Positions 25,874-34,878 of a stretch of DNA of 42,058 nucleotides are shown here, piece by piece; positions within the stretch are counted from its first letter, which is position 1, and every line of letters begins with the position of its first letter. The DNA is from Thiococcus pfennigii (GTDB lineage Bacteria; Pseudomonadota; Gammaproteobacteria; Chromatiales; Chromatiaceae). Under the pieces are notes generated by a model. That model saw only the letters and a program-made list of their open reading frames with translations. It searched no databases and was not told the DNA's origin. The position numbers and the translations under genes are program-made. The DNA is taken from positions 1 to 42,058 of the forward strand of contig NZ_NRRW01000032.1 of the NCBI RefSeq assembly GCF_016583835.1, in the 5' to 3' direction.

Positions 25874-25887
25874 ATGCCCTCGGGCAT
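25874..25887. terminator. Small hairpin between convergent genes
   Basis: ATGCCCTCGGGCAT can form a five-base-pair stem closed by a CTCG loop, 13 bases after the wrbA stop. It is too short to be a certain terminator, though its place between convergent genes fits one. Confidence 0.3.
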
Positions 25888-25978
25888 CTTCATGGGCACG
25901 TTGCGCTAGGGGTGCCCGGTGCTAGCGGAGAGGGGCAGGACGCAGACAGGACTAGAGATGCGAACAGGTGCCAGGATG

Positions 25979-27043
25979 TCAACTCTGGGCATAGGATTTC
26001 ACTCTAGCCCGAGGTGGGCGCACTAGTACTTCCTCCAAATCACGGCGCACGGAAGGTTTCACCTCTGGACCACGCCCGATTCGAAACAGAAGTTGCGGAA
26101 CACCTGAGACCCCTGCCAAGCCTTTGAGCCGGGCACGAAACTTCGCCAACTCGATCGGTTGGTTGAGATAGGCGGCCGTGAGCCCACGTGCGGTGACAGC
26201 CAGCAGGGCGGTCACGTGCATCATGCCAGCGGCCAGCCAGTCGCGCGGGCTGTCGTCGCGGGTTGCAATCACGACGAGGGCTGGGGAATTGGAAGCAAGC
26301 CGCTTGTCATTTGCCGCGACCCGACGCCCAACGTCAAGAGTGCGGATGATGAAGCCGCCGACACTCGACAGAATGTCCGGTGCGCCAAACGAAGCGAGCG
26401 ACATGCCATCCCGGGACGACGTTCGTCGAGAGCTCAACCATTCAGAGAGCTCCTTGCGAAAGTCGGGATCCTTGTGCTGCTCCCTGTCGGCTTCCGCGAC
26501 GAGCTCAGCGACATCCGATTTTGCTTCGGATCCCGTGATGACCGCCAACTCGAGCTCGTCGAGCTGGGCAAGTTCTCCGAGCTCTTCTGCAAGCCCGGGT
26601 GGCAGCGGCTCATCCTCGAACTTGCGTCGAGTCGATCGTCTTCTACTGATCGCTGCGAAGCGAGCCTGATCTGCAAGTGTCGGCTCGTGAGGGGACCCAA
26701 GCTTGACTCGTGCCAGCAAGTCTTTGTCGGCGCTGTCGGGCAAGAGCTCGATGTCACCCGAGTAGCCGAAGCGAAGCAAGGAGGCCCGTATCATCCCGAT
26801 CGCACCACCGCAGGAAATGACCAGCTCACGATCTATCGGATCGACAACCGGGAGCGCACGAGAACGATCGGCGATGACCTCGAGATGGTCGTCGTAAACC
26901 CGAAAGAGCCAAGGCTGCGTGTTGTGGCTGGAAGGTGCCAGGATCGCATAGCGCAACAGAAAACGATATTTGTCGATATCCGGGCCGGTTGCCGGGTATC
27001 TGGACGCCTCGACGTGCCAAGGTGTGGCGGCGTCTTGAGCCAT
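25979..27043 (-). CDS. Acg-type nitroreductase family protein
   Basis: This 354-residue protein resembles the Acg (Rv2032-like) branch of nitroreductase-fold FMN proteins. Diagnostic pieces are LLRYAILAPSSHNTQPWLF near residue 30, the DPIDRELVISCGGAIG block near residue 75, and a second half with the spacing of a duplicated nitroreductase fold (RRRSTRRKFED ... WLAAGMMHVTALLAVTARGL). Some Acg proteins are thought to sequester flavin rather than catalyse. The frame is open upstream to 27241, but the ATG on the complement of 27041-27043 is chosen because GGGGGACGGAGGC precedes it and the family starts there. The extra upstream codons are a fragment of another gene. Codon use is less GC-biased than that of the neighbours, hinting at transfer. 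Confidence 0.82.
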   Translation of the reverse strand: MAQDAATPWHVEASRYPATGPDIDKYRFLLRYAILAPSSHNTQPWLFRVYDDHLEVIADRSRALPVVDPIDRELVISCGGAIGMIRASLLRFGYSGDIELLPDSADKDLLARVKLGSPHEPTLADQARFAAISRRRSTRRKFEDEPLPPGLAEELGELAQLDELELAVITGSEAKSDVAELVAEADREQHKDPDFRKELSEWLSSRRTSSRDGMSLASFGAPDILSSVGGFIIRTLDVGRRVAANDKRLASNSPALVVIATRDDSPRDWLAAGMMHVTALLAVTARGLTAAYLNQPIELAKFRARLKGLAGVSGVPQLLFRIGRGPEVKPSVRRDLEEVLVRPPRARVKSYAQS

Positions 27044-27082
27044 GCCTCCGTCCCCCTCTTTCTGCCATTGATCACCCGGCAC

Positions 27083-27181
27083 TTCACCATTGATGCCATC
27101 GCCGGGGAAGCCATAGATCCGCCGAATGCCCCGGTCGTGCAGGCGTTCAACCAAGAAGTCGCTGGCCGTGTCTGCCAAGGG
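27083..27181 (-). pseudogene. N-terminal fragment of a TPP-dependent enzyme
   Basis: In frame just upstream of the nitroreductase, the DNA translates to ADTASDFLVERLHDRG followed by IRRIYGFPGDGING. This is the hallmark N terminus of thiamine-pyrophosphate enzymes of the pyruvate oxidase/acetolactate synthase group, which begin SDFLVERL-WGV-RIFGYPGDGING. After about 33 residues the similarity stops and the sequence runs into the nitroreductase ribosome binding site. The rest of the enzyme (over 500 residues expected) is missing, so this is a remnant joined by deletion. Confidence 0.65.
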
Positions 27182-27542
27182 CGCGGAGCGCGATGTCCTG
27201 CGCCAAGGTTCTTTTGCGCCAATAAGCGGTTGAAAAGGCACGCGCCTCGCGGCACTTGCGCATGACGCCGGCGACGAGGTCGTCGCACGGGACCAGGGCT
27301 GCGGCGCGATCGCGAGATAACAGGACGCTCATAGACACCGACCTGCCCATCAAGATCTACCACCTCGTGCATAAGGGCCACTATCGCTGATCGAGAGACC
27401 GCGGGCTCGAGTACACGCACGGGTATGGGCTGACGCTCGCGACGATCAGCGACTTCACGCCGCAGGGGCTACCGATGGCACACTTCCTGATGGCAGGGGA
27501 CTGGACCGCATCCCGATCCTTTGTCCAAAACCGGAGGCAAGA
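27182..27542. other. Degenerate region with gene debris
   Basis: About 360 bases without a supported gene. Several short open frames look coding-like but have no starts and change frame. A possible UPF0182 piece is at 27403-27500. The GGAGG site of the cytochrome P460 gene is at the right end. Confidence 0.45.
27403..27500 (+). pseudogene. Possible UPF0182 protein fragment
   Basis: One plus-strand frame reads GLEYTHGYGLTLATISDF and then TPQGLPM. This resembles the YTHGYG-hydrophobic-VT-EGLP block of the large UPF0182 membrane proteins. Nothing before or after matches, and a stop lies just upstream. The match is short and from memory. Confidence 0.33.
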
Positions 27543-28103
27543 ATGCGCATGACATCGACCCTGGATACCCGTAACGCACTGTCCGGCCCGCTCGCCACTG
27601 CGCTCGCCGCCCTCCTCTGCTGCAGCCTCGGCATGACGGGGCCGGCGACGGCCGAGGACCAGCCAGCGCTGCCGAAAAGCCTCGCGGACTACCGCTTCGT
27701 GAACGCCTTCATCGTCCATGACCAAGAAAATCCACTATTCGGGATGCACGAGTTCTACGTGAACCGCGTCGGACTCGACGCCTTTCGTCATGGAGGCCCC
27801 TACCCGGAGGGCAGCGAGTTTATCGGCCTGGTGTATGGGGTCGAGAAAGGCGACGGCACGATGAATGAGGGCGACGCGCAAGCCATCACGCTGATGCGCA
27901 AGGTCGCCGACGCCGAGGCCACCGGCGGCTGGCAGTTCGCGATGTATGGCGCTGACGGCAAGGCGATGGATATCGATGTCGTCAAGGACTGCTTCGAGTG
28001 CCACACCCAGGTCGAGCAGAGGGATTATGTCTTTTCTCAGCCGCTCAGCGTCGGCGAGCTCTCCACGGTGCCGGCTACCGAAACGGGAGACGCGTCCCGT
28101 TGA
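27543..28103 (+). CDS. Cytochrome P460 family protein
   Basis: The 186-residue product starts after CCGGAGG and carries a signal peptide (residues 1-38, core ATALAALLCCSLGM, cleavage after ATA). The mature part has the P460 layout: YRFVNAFIVHDQ, a central YPEGSEFIGLVY region, WQFAMYGADGK and the single C-type haem site CFECH at Cys150-Cys153-His154, followed by VEQRDYVFSQPL. Family members are periplasmic haem proteins that oxidise hydroxylamine or detoxify NO and related nitrogen species in methanotrophs, nitrifiers and others; the exact activity here is not known. No partner gene for nitrogen oxidation is close. Confidence 0.87.
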   Translation: MRMTSTLDTRNALSGPLATALAALLCCSLGMTGPATAEDQPALPKSLADYRFVNAFIVHDQENPLFGMHEFYVNRVGLDAFRHGGPYPEGSEFIGLVYGVEKGDGTMNEGDAQAITLMRKVADAEATGGWQFAMYGADGKAMDIDVVKDCFECHTQVEQRDYVFSQPLSVGELSTVPATETGDASR

Positions 28104-28209
28104 CAGAAAATCATCCGCTTCCGAACGCGACATGGCGCGGATTGCGCGGCTGACGACGGCGGACGCGCCTCTCGATGCGTCAACATGAAGTCGGCGACCT
28201 CGCAGTAGC

Positions 28210-28311
28210 ACGCGACGCAAAGTCGCCCTTGGTGATCCCCGCATCGGGGAAGAAGACCTTGTCGAGGTGCTTGGGCTCGATCTCGTAGCGGTCGATTTGG
28301 GTATTGCTCAT
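28210..28311 (-). pseudogene. LigD polymerase domain, N-terminal fragment
   Basis: The 34 codons from the ATG (complement of 28309-28311) read IEPKHLDKVFFPDAGITKGDF, the N-terminal signature of the LigD primase-polymerase (DKVLFP-GITKGDL-YY). After GDFASR the similarity stops, and the frame ends at 28180. The ATG overlaps the stop of the preceding fragment as ATGA, the spacing of a real operon. At least 250 residues are missing. Confidence 0.7.
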
Positions 28312-28514
28312 TGGACCTCCTTCAACCGCTCGCGCTCGAGCTTGTCCATCCTCGCGCACAGGGAGGCGAGCGTCGCGTCGTCGAAGCCGTCCAGATGCAG
28401 GATGTCGAAGTAGAGCCAGTCCGGGTCGGAGAAATGGTCGTGCGTGAGCGACGCCAGCATTGGAGCGCGCCATTGCGACACCGACTCCTTCTTCGGGGGC
28501 GCGCTGCTCTTTCT
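28308..28514 (-). pseudogene. LigD ATP-dependent ligase domain, residual fragment
   Basis: The frame reads WRAPMLASLTHDHFSDPDW, the usual start of the ligase domain (PMLATL ... F-DPDW), then jumps to LYFDILHLDGFDDATLASL, which in intact ligases lies about 100 residues later (FDLLHLDG-DL). It ends KLERERLKEVQ and TGA. The adenylation lysine motif between the two parts is deleted. An acidic linker (RAPEEESVSQ) precedes it. The order after a phosphoesterase and before a polymerase piece matches split LigD modules. Confidence 0.62.
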
Positions 28515-28541
28515 CGGTCAGGTCGTGCCGCCAGGACGTGC

Positions 28542-28694
28542 TCAGTCGTCCTCCTGCGCGGCAATCTCGTCGAGATCCCGGCCGGTCTTGATCGACCGGG
28601 GCTCGGTGCTGATCGGGCGGCGCCGCGCGTCGGCCTCGTCATCGCCCACCTTGATGAGGAGCCACTGGGGCTTGTCGCCATTGCGGATGCGCTG
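28542..28694 (-). pseudogene. LigD 3'-phosphoesterase domain, C-terminal fragment
   Basis: The frame between stops at 28697 and 28542 reads GDKPQWLLIKVGDDEADARR, then PISTEPRSIKTGRDLDEIAA and a stop. This is the conserved end of the LigD 3'-phosphoesterase domain (KPQWLLIK-DE-ADA ... PESV-SGRTLEEIA). The catalytic His/Asp part upstream is missing. It has no start codon. Together with the two fragments downstream on this strand it shows a former non-homologous end-joining locus. Confidence 0.72.
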
Positions 28695-29205
28695 TTAAGA
28701 CGATCATCACAAGCGGCATCCGACCGGGCACTGCATCGCCTGTATCTGACCCAGGCCCACCGCGTGCTGGGCGACGATCCATTTGCCGCCGTCGTCGACG
28801 GAAGACTGCTCGAGCCGGCCGCAGATTTCCGCCTGAGCAACCCTGTACCTGGAACCCGCTGGACTGGAACCCGCTGGACTCGACGGACTGGGCCAGCTGT
28901 TTGCCTCCTACGACGCCGTCTGCGGGTAGCGAGCGCGCCGTCATAGGCCCGGCGACGCGGGATTGCCCTCCAGTGGCCGGTTCATTTGACGCGACCAACG
29001 GGGGTATTGCACCTCCTAACGATGGGTTGGAACCAATCGATGTGCCCACCAGACGCGTCCTGCCCGAGCTGCCTGCGGATATCTTGAAGGGCTTGCGGGG
29101 CACCCGTTTCGACCTGCGCGGCGTTCGCGGTCCTGCCGCCGCGCGCCGCGATCCGCCACATCGGACCCAACCCCGGTTGGCACACCCTTTGATAACAAAG
29201 TCGGT
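28695..29205. other. Non-coding or degenerate DNA before the beta-oxidation operon
   Basis: About 510 bases without a supported gene. A plus-strand frame with ALHRLYLTQAHRVLGDDPF looks protein-like but has no start, changes frame and cannot be assigned. A perfect 15-base tandem duplication lies at 28849-28878. The promoter of the downstream fad operon should be here, but no convincing -35/-10 pair is seen. Confidence 0.45.
28849..28878. repeat. 15-base perfect tandem duplication
   Basis: CTGGAACCCGCTGGA occurs twice without a gap. The unit is a multiple of three and does not interrupt the frames through it. It is probably replication slippage in a decaying sequence. Confidence 0.8.
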
Positions 29206-31413
29206 ATGGCACTGCGACGCGACATCCTCACCAGGCCCGTCTTCGCATGGGCGAAGCGGGTGCTGCCGAAGCTCTCCGACACCGAGCGCGAGGCCCTCGC
29301 TGCAGGTGATACCTGGTGGGACGCGGACCTCTTCACCGGCAACCCGGACTGGGCCAAGCTCCGACAAGTCCCACGCGCGACGCTCTCCGACGAAGAGCGC
29401 GCCTTCCTCGACGGGCCAGTCGAAACGCTCTGCGGCATGGTCGACGACTGGACGATCAACTGGGAGCTCGGAGATCTGCCGCCGGGCGTCTGGGCCTTTC
29501 TCAAAGAGCAGCGATTCTTCGCGATGATCATCCCGAAGGCCTTCGGGGGGCTGGCGTTCTCAGCCTATGCAACCTCCGAGGTCGTAAGAACAATCGCCAG
29601 TCGATCCTCGGTCGCGGCGGTAACGGTCATGGTCCCGAACTCCCTGGGTCCCGGCGAACTCCTCATTCACTTCGGGACGAATGCACAACAGGAGTACTGG
29701 CTCCCACGACTCGCCGACGGTCGTGAGATCCCCTGCTTCGGCTTGACGAGCCCCGAGGCGGGCTCGGATGCGGCCTCGATGAGCGATTACGGGGTCGTCT
29801 GCACGGGAGACTACCAGGGCCAGACGGTGCTCGGCATCCGGCTCAACTGGCACAAGCGTTACATCACCCTCGGTCCGATCGCGACGGTGCTCGGTCTGGC
29901 CTTCAAGCTCTTCGACCCGGACGGTCACCTGGGCCGCGGGGAGGCGCTGGGGATCACGCTGGCCCTGGTACCGACGGACCTCGAGGGCGTCGAGATCGGG
30001 CGCCGCCACCTCCCGGCCCAGCAGCGCTTCCAGAACGGACCCAACCGGGGCCGCGACGTCTTCATCCCGCTCGATCACGTCATCGGCGGCGAAGAGCAGG
30101 TCGGGCACGGCTGGCGGATGCTGATGGCGGCGCTCGCCGCCGGTCGCGGCATCTCCCTGCCGTCGTTGTCGGCCTCCGCTGCGGCCTTCTCGGCGCGCAC
30201 GGCCGGGGCCTACGCCCGGGTGCGCGAGCAGTTCGGGATCCCGATCGGCAAGTTCGAGGGGATCCAGAATCGGCTCGGGCGCATGGCGGCGACGGCCTAC
30301 GAGGTCGATGCCGCGCGGGCCCTGACCTGCGCCGGGCTCGATCTCGGCCACAAGCCGGCCGTGATCTCGGCGATGATGAAGGCCCAGGCGACCGAGATGA
30401 TGCGCACCTCGGTCAACGACGCGATGGACGTCCATGCCGGTAAGGCGATCATGGACGGCCCGCGGAACTACCTCGGCAACCTCCACCGAAGCGCCCCGAT
30501 CGCCATCACGGTCGAAGGCGCCAACATCCTGACCCGGAACATGATCGTGTTCGGCCAGGGGTCGATTCGCTGCCACCCTCACCTGCTCGAGGAGATCCTG
30601 GCGCTCGAGGACCCCGATCCGCGCAAGGCCTTGGATGCGTTCGATCAGGCCTTTTGGAGGCATGCCGCGCATGTCCTCAAGACGCTCGGCCGCGCCTGGC
30701 TGTACGGGTGGAGCGGCGGTGCGGCTGCGCCGGCACCGGCGGCTGCCCCCCGGGAGCTGCGCGGCCACTACAAGCAGCTCGGGCGGCATGCCGCGGCCTT
30801 CACGCTGCTCGCCGAGGCGGCTTTGATCACGCTGGGCGGGCGACTGCTGCGCAAGGAGATGCTCTCGGCGCGCCTCGGCGACATCCTGGCGAAGCTCTAC
30901 TTCCTCTCGGCCGTGCTCAAGCGCTGGGAGGACGATGGTGCGCAGCGCGATGACCTGCCGCTCGTCGACTACTGCATGCAGGAGGGCTGTCGGCTCATCG
31001 AGCAGCGCTACGAGGCCGTCCTGCGCAACCTCCCTTCGCGCCCGGCCGCGTGGCTGGTGCGCCTCTTCGCCATGCCCTTTGGCGCCCGCGCACCCGGGCC
31101 ATCCGATGCCTGCACGCGGGCCTGCGCCGCGCTTGTCTTGGATTCCTCCCCGACACGCGATCGGCTCACGGCGGGGCTGCACCCGGGCAACGAGGGCGAT
31201 GCCGTTCACACCTTGGAGAAGGCGTTCCAGGCCGTCATCGCTACCGCCGAGCTCGCGAAGCGTCTGAAGCGGGCGGGCCTCGAGGATCTCGAGCAGGCCG
31301 TGTCCATCGGCATATTGAGCCAGGACGAGGCCGACAAGCTGCGCGAGGCCCAATCGCTGACGGCCGAGGTGCTCGCGGTGGATGATTTCAGTCCCGCAGA
31401 GCTGGCCGGCTGA
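29206..31413 (+). CDS. fadE: FadE-type acyl-CoA dehydrogenase
   Basis: This enzyme carries out the first oxidation of fatty-acid beta-oxidation, acyl-CoA to trans-2-enoyl-CoA. The 735-residue protein is of the long FadE class, with the acyl-CoA dehydrogenase core at about residues 75-480 and a FadE-specific C-terminal domain (DUF1974-like) after it. Visible motifs are FGLTSPEAGSDA, NWHKRYITLGP, REQFGIPIGKFEGIQ and ITVEGANILTRNMIVFGQG, where Glu437 is the likely catalytic base. It lacks the N-terminal membrane helices of the 814-residue E. coli FadE. It is the first gene of a four-gene operon; the thiolase starts 19 bases after its stop. The ribosome binding site is weak. Confidence 0.9.
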   Translation: MALRRDILTRPVFAWAKRVLPKLSDTEREALAAGDTWWDADLFTGNPDWAKLRQVPRATLSDEERAFLDGPVETLCGMVDDWTINWELGDLPPGVWAFLKEQRFFAMIIPKAFGGLAFSAYATSEVVRTIASRSSVAAVTVMVPNSLGPGELLIHFGTNAQQEYWLPRLADGREIPCFGLTSPEAGSDAASMSDYGVVCTGDYQGQTVLGIRLNWHKRYITLGPIATVLGLAFKLFDPDGHLGRGEALGITLALVPTDLEGVEIGRRHLPAQQRFQNGPNRGRDVFIPLDHVIGGEEQVGHGWRMLMAALAAGRGISLPSLSASAAAFSARTAGAYARVREQFGIPIGKFEGIQNRLGRMAATAYEVDAARALTCAGLDLGHKPAVISAMMKAQATEMMRTSVNDAMDVHAGKAIMDGPRNYLGNLHRSAPIAITVEGANILTRNMIVFGQGSIRCHPHLLEEILALEDPDPRKALDAFDQAFWRHAAHVLKTLGRAWLYGWSGGAAAPAPAAAPRELRGHYKQLGRHAAAFTLLAEAALITLGGRLLRKEMLSARLGDILAKLYFLSAVLKRWEDDGAQRDDLPLVDYCMQEGCRLIEQRYEAVLRNLPSRPAAWLVRLFAMPFGARAPGPSDACTRACAALVLDSSPTRDRLTAGLHPGNEGDAVHTLEKAFQAVIATAELAKRLKRAGLEDLEQAVSIGILSQDEADKLREAQSLTAEVLAVDDFSPAELAG

Positions 31414-31432
31414 TCCAAGGAGCAGCACAAGA

Positions 31433-32752
<1,320 letters not shown>

Positions 32753-32765
32753 GGGGCAGCGGCCG

Positions 32766-34853
32766 ATGACGAGCACGATCTTGCAGAGGGTCGAGGACCA
32801 CAGGGAGCGCCGGGAGCGGCGCGCCGAAGGCTCGGTCACCGGGGTGGAGAACTGGCGCCTCGCGACCGACGGCGACGGGTTCGCATGGCTCGTCTTCGAC
32901 CAGGCGCGCTCGAGCGTCAACACCATCTCGTCGACCACGCTGGGCGAGCTCGACAGGCTCTTGGACGAGATCGAGGCCGAACCGCCAAGGGCGCTCGTGA
33001 TCCGCTCGTCGAAGGCACACGGCTTCTGCGCCGGCGGCGATATCGAGGCCTTCGCTGCGATCGAGGACCCGCAAGAGCTGGCCGACCTGCTAAAGCGCGG
33101 CCATGCGGTCCTCGATCGGCTCGAGGGGCTCGCGCTCCCGACCGTCGCCGTGATCCACGGCCATTGCCTCGGCGGCGGCCTCGAGCTCGCGCTGGCCTGC
33201 GACCAGCGCATCGGCCTCGCCGGCCTGCAAACGGGCTTCCCGGAGGTCAAGATCGGCCTGCACCCGGGGCTCGGCGGCACCTTTCGCGCGACGCGGACAC
33301 TCGATCCGGTCGCGGCGATGACGGCCATGCTGACCGGCAAGACCATCTATGGGGAGAAGAACCGCGCCATCGGGCTGGTCGCCGACCTGGTCGAGCCGCG
33401 TCACATGCACGCCGCGGTCGCTGCAGCCGTCGGCGGGCAGCTGAGCGCCAAGGGACACCCGTGGAAGCGGTGGGCCCTCGGTCTCGATCCGGTGCGCCGC
33501 CTCGCCGCCGGCAGGATGCGCGCGATGACCAGGGCGAAGGCCCCGCCAGAGCACTACCCTGCCCCCTATGCCCTGATCGACCTGTGGCAGCACCAGGGCC
33601 AGGACACCGAGCAGATGCGGGAGAACGAGAGCGCCTCCTTCGGCAAGCTCCTGAGCACGGACACCGCGCGCAACCTGATCCGGGTCTTCTCGCTGCGCCA
33701 GAAGATGAAGGCCCTGGGCGACGAGGCATCCGGCATCCGCCACGTGCACGTGATCGGGGCCGGCGAGATGGGCGCCGACATCGCCGGCTGGTGCGCGCTG
33801 CAAGGGCTGCGCACGAGCCTCTCCGACATGAGCCCGGACCCGCTCGGCGCCGCCGTGCGCAGCACCGAGCGCCTTTGCCGCAGCGAGCACAGGAGCTCGA
33901 TCGAGACGCGCGACGCCCTCGATCGGCTGGTGCCCGACCTCGACAACGCCGGTATCGCCTGGGCCGATCTGATCATCGAGGCGGTGCCCGAATCGATCGA
34001 GATCAAGCAGAAGGTCTACGAGACGGTCGGCAAGCGGATGCGCGAGGACGCCATCCTGGCGAGCAACACCTCAAGCATCCCCCTCGAGGCCCTCCGCGAG
34101 CACGTCACCCGGCCCGCGCAGTTCGCAGGGCTGCACTTCTTCAATCCGGTGGCGAAGATGCTGGTCGTCGAGGTCGTCCGCCACGATGGCACCGACGCCA
34201 CGACCGTCGATGCGCTGCGGGCCTTCTGCAACCGCATCGGCAAGCTGCCCGTGCCGGTCGCCAGCTATCCGGGCTTTCTCGTCAACCGCGCGCTCATGCC
34301 CTATCTGCTCGAGGCCTTGGTGCTGCTTGGCGAGGGCGTCAAGCAGGAGACCGTCGACCAGGCGGCACTCGATTTCGGGATGCCGATGGGGCCGATCGAG
34401 CTCGCCGATCAGGTGGGGCTCGATATCTGCCTCGATGTCGGGCGGATGCTGACGGCCTCGGTGGCCAAGCCGATGCCCGAGCTGCCGGACTGGCTCGAGC
34501 GGAAGGTCGAGCGCGGCGAGCTCGGCAGGAAGAGCGGACAGGGCTTCTATCGCTGGAGACAGGGCAAGCCGCAGAAGGAGAAGGGGGTCCCTACCCCCGC
34601 CGGCGACATCACCGACCGGCTCATGCTGCCGCTGCTCGATGCCTGCGTCGAATGCCGACGCGAGGGCGTGGTCGACGACCCGGACCTGATCGACGGCGCC
34701 CTGATCTTCGCCACCGGCTTCGCGCCCTTCCGCGGCGGACCGATCCACTACGCGCGGGCGCGCGGGATCGAAGCGATCGTCGGCCGCCTCGAGGGCCTCG
34801 CCAAGGCGCACGGCAACCGCTTCGAGCCGGACCCGGGCTGGGCGAAGCTCTAA
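32766..34853 (+). CDS. fadJ: FadJ-type enoyl-CoA hydratase/3-hydroxyacyl-CoA dehydrogenase
   Basis: This bifunctional enzyme hydrates enoyl-CoA and oxidises 3-hydroxyacyl-CoA with NAD. The 695-residue protein has a crotonase domain (about 30-220) with both catalytic glutamates, Glu140 (GGGLELALACD) and Glu160 (PEVKIGLHPG), and the oxyanion loop GFCAGGD. A Rossmann domain follows with VIGAGEMG (329-336), the dehydrogenase His457 (GLHFFNPVAKM) and two C-terminal helical domains. It pairs with the thiolase encoded 13 bases upstream, as in FadIJ systems. It carries a charged N-terminal extension (RVEDHRERRERRAEG) of unknown purpose. Confidence 0.93.
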   Translation: MTSTILQRVEDHRERRERRAEGSVTGVENWRLATDGDGFAWLVFDQARSSVNTISSTTLGELDRLLDEIEAEPPRALVIRSSKAHGFCAGGDIEAFAAIEDPQELADLLKRGHAVLDRLEGLALPTVAVIHGHCLGGGLELALACDQRIGLAGLQTGFPEVKIGLHPGLGGTFRATRTLDPVAAMTAMLTGKTIYGEKNRAIGLVADLVEPRHMHAAVAAAVGGQLSAKGHPWKRWALGLDPVRRLAAGRMRAMTRAKAPPEHYPAPYALIDLWQHQGQDTEQMRENESASFGKLLSTDTARNLIRVFSLRQKMKALGDEASGIRHVHVIGAGEMGADIAGWCALQGLRTSLSDMSPDPLGAAVRSTERLCRSEHRSSIETRDALDRLVPDLDNAGIAWADLIIEAVPESIEIKQKVYETVGKRMREDAILASNTSSIPLEALREHVTRPAQFAGLHFFNPVAKMLVVEVVRHDGTDATTVDALRAFCNRIGKLPVPVASYPGFLVNRALMPYLLEALVLLGEGVKQETVDQAALDFGMPMGPIELADQVGLDICLDVGRMLTASVAKPMPELPDWLERKVERGELGRKSGQGFYRWRQGKPQKEKGVPTPAGDITDRLMLPLLDACVECRREGVVDDPDLIDGALIFATGFAPFRGGPIHYARARGIEAIVGRLEGLAKAHGNRFEPDPGWAKL

Positions 34854-34878
34854 TCGGATCGCAGACCACGCCGCCGCC

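Noticed and set aside
29161-29205. TTGGCA and GATAAC as a fadE promoter
   Set aside because: The two boxes are only eight bases apart, too close for a sigma-70 promoter.
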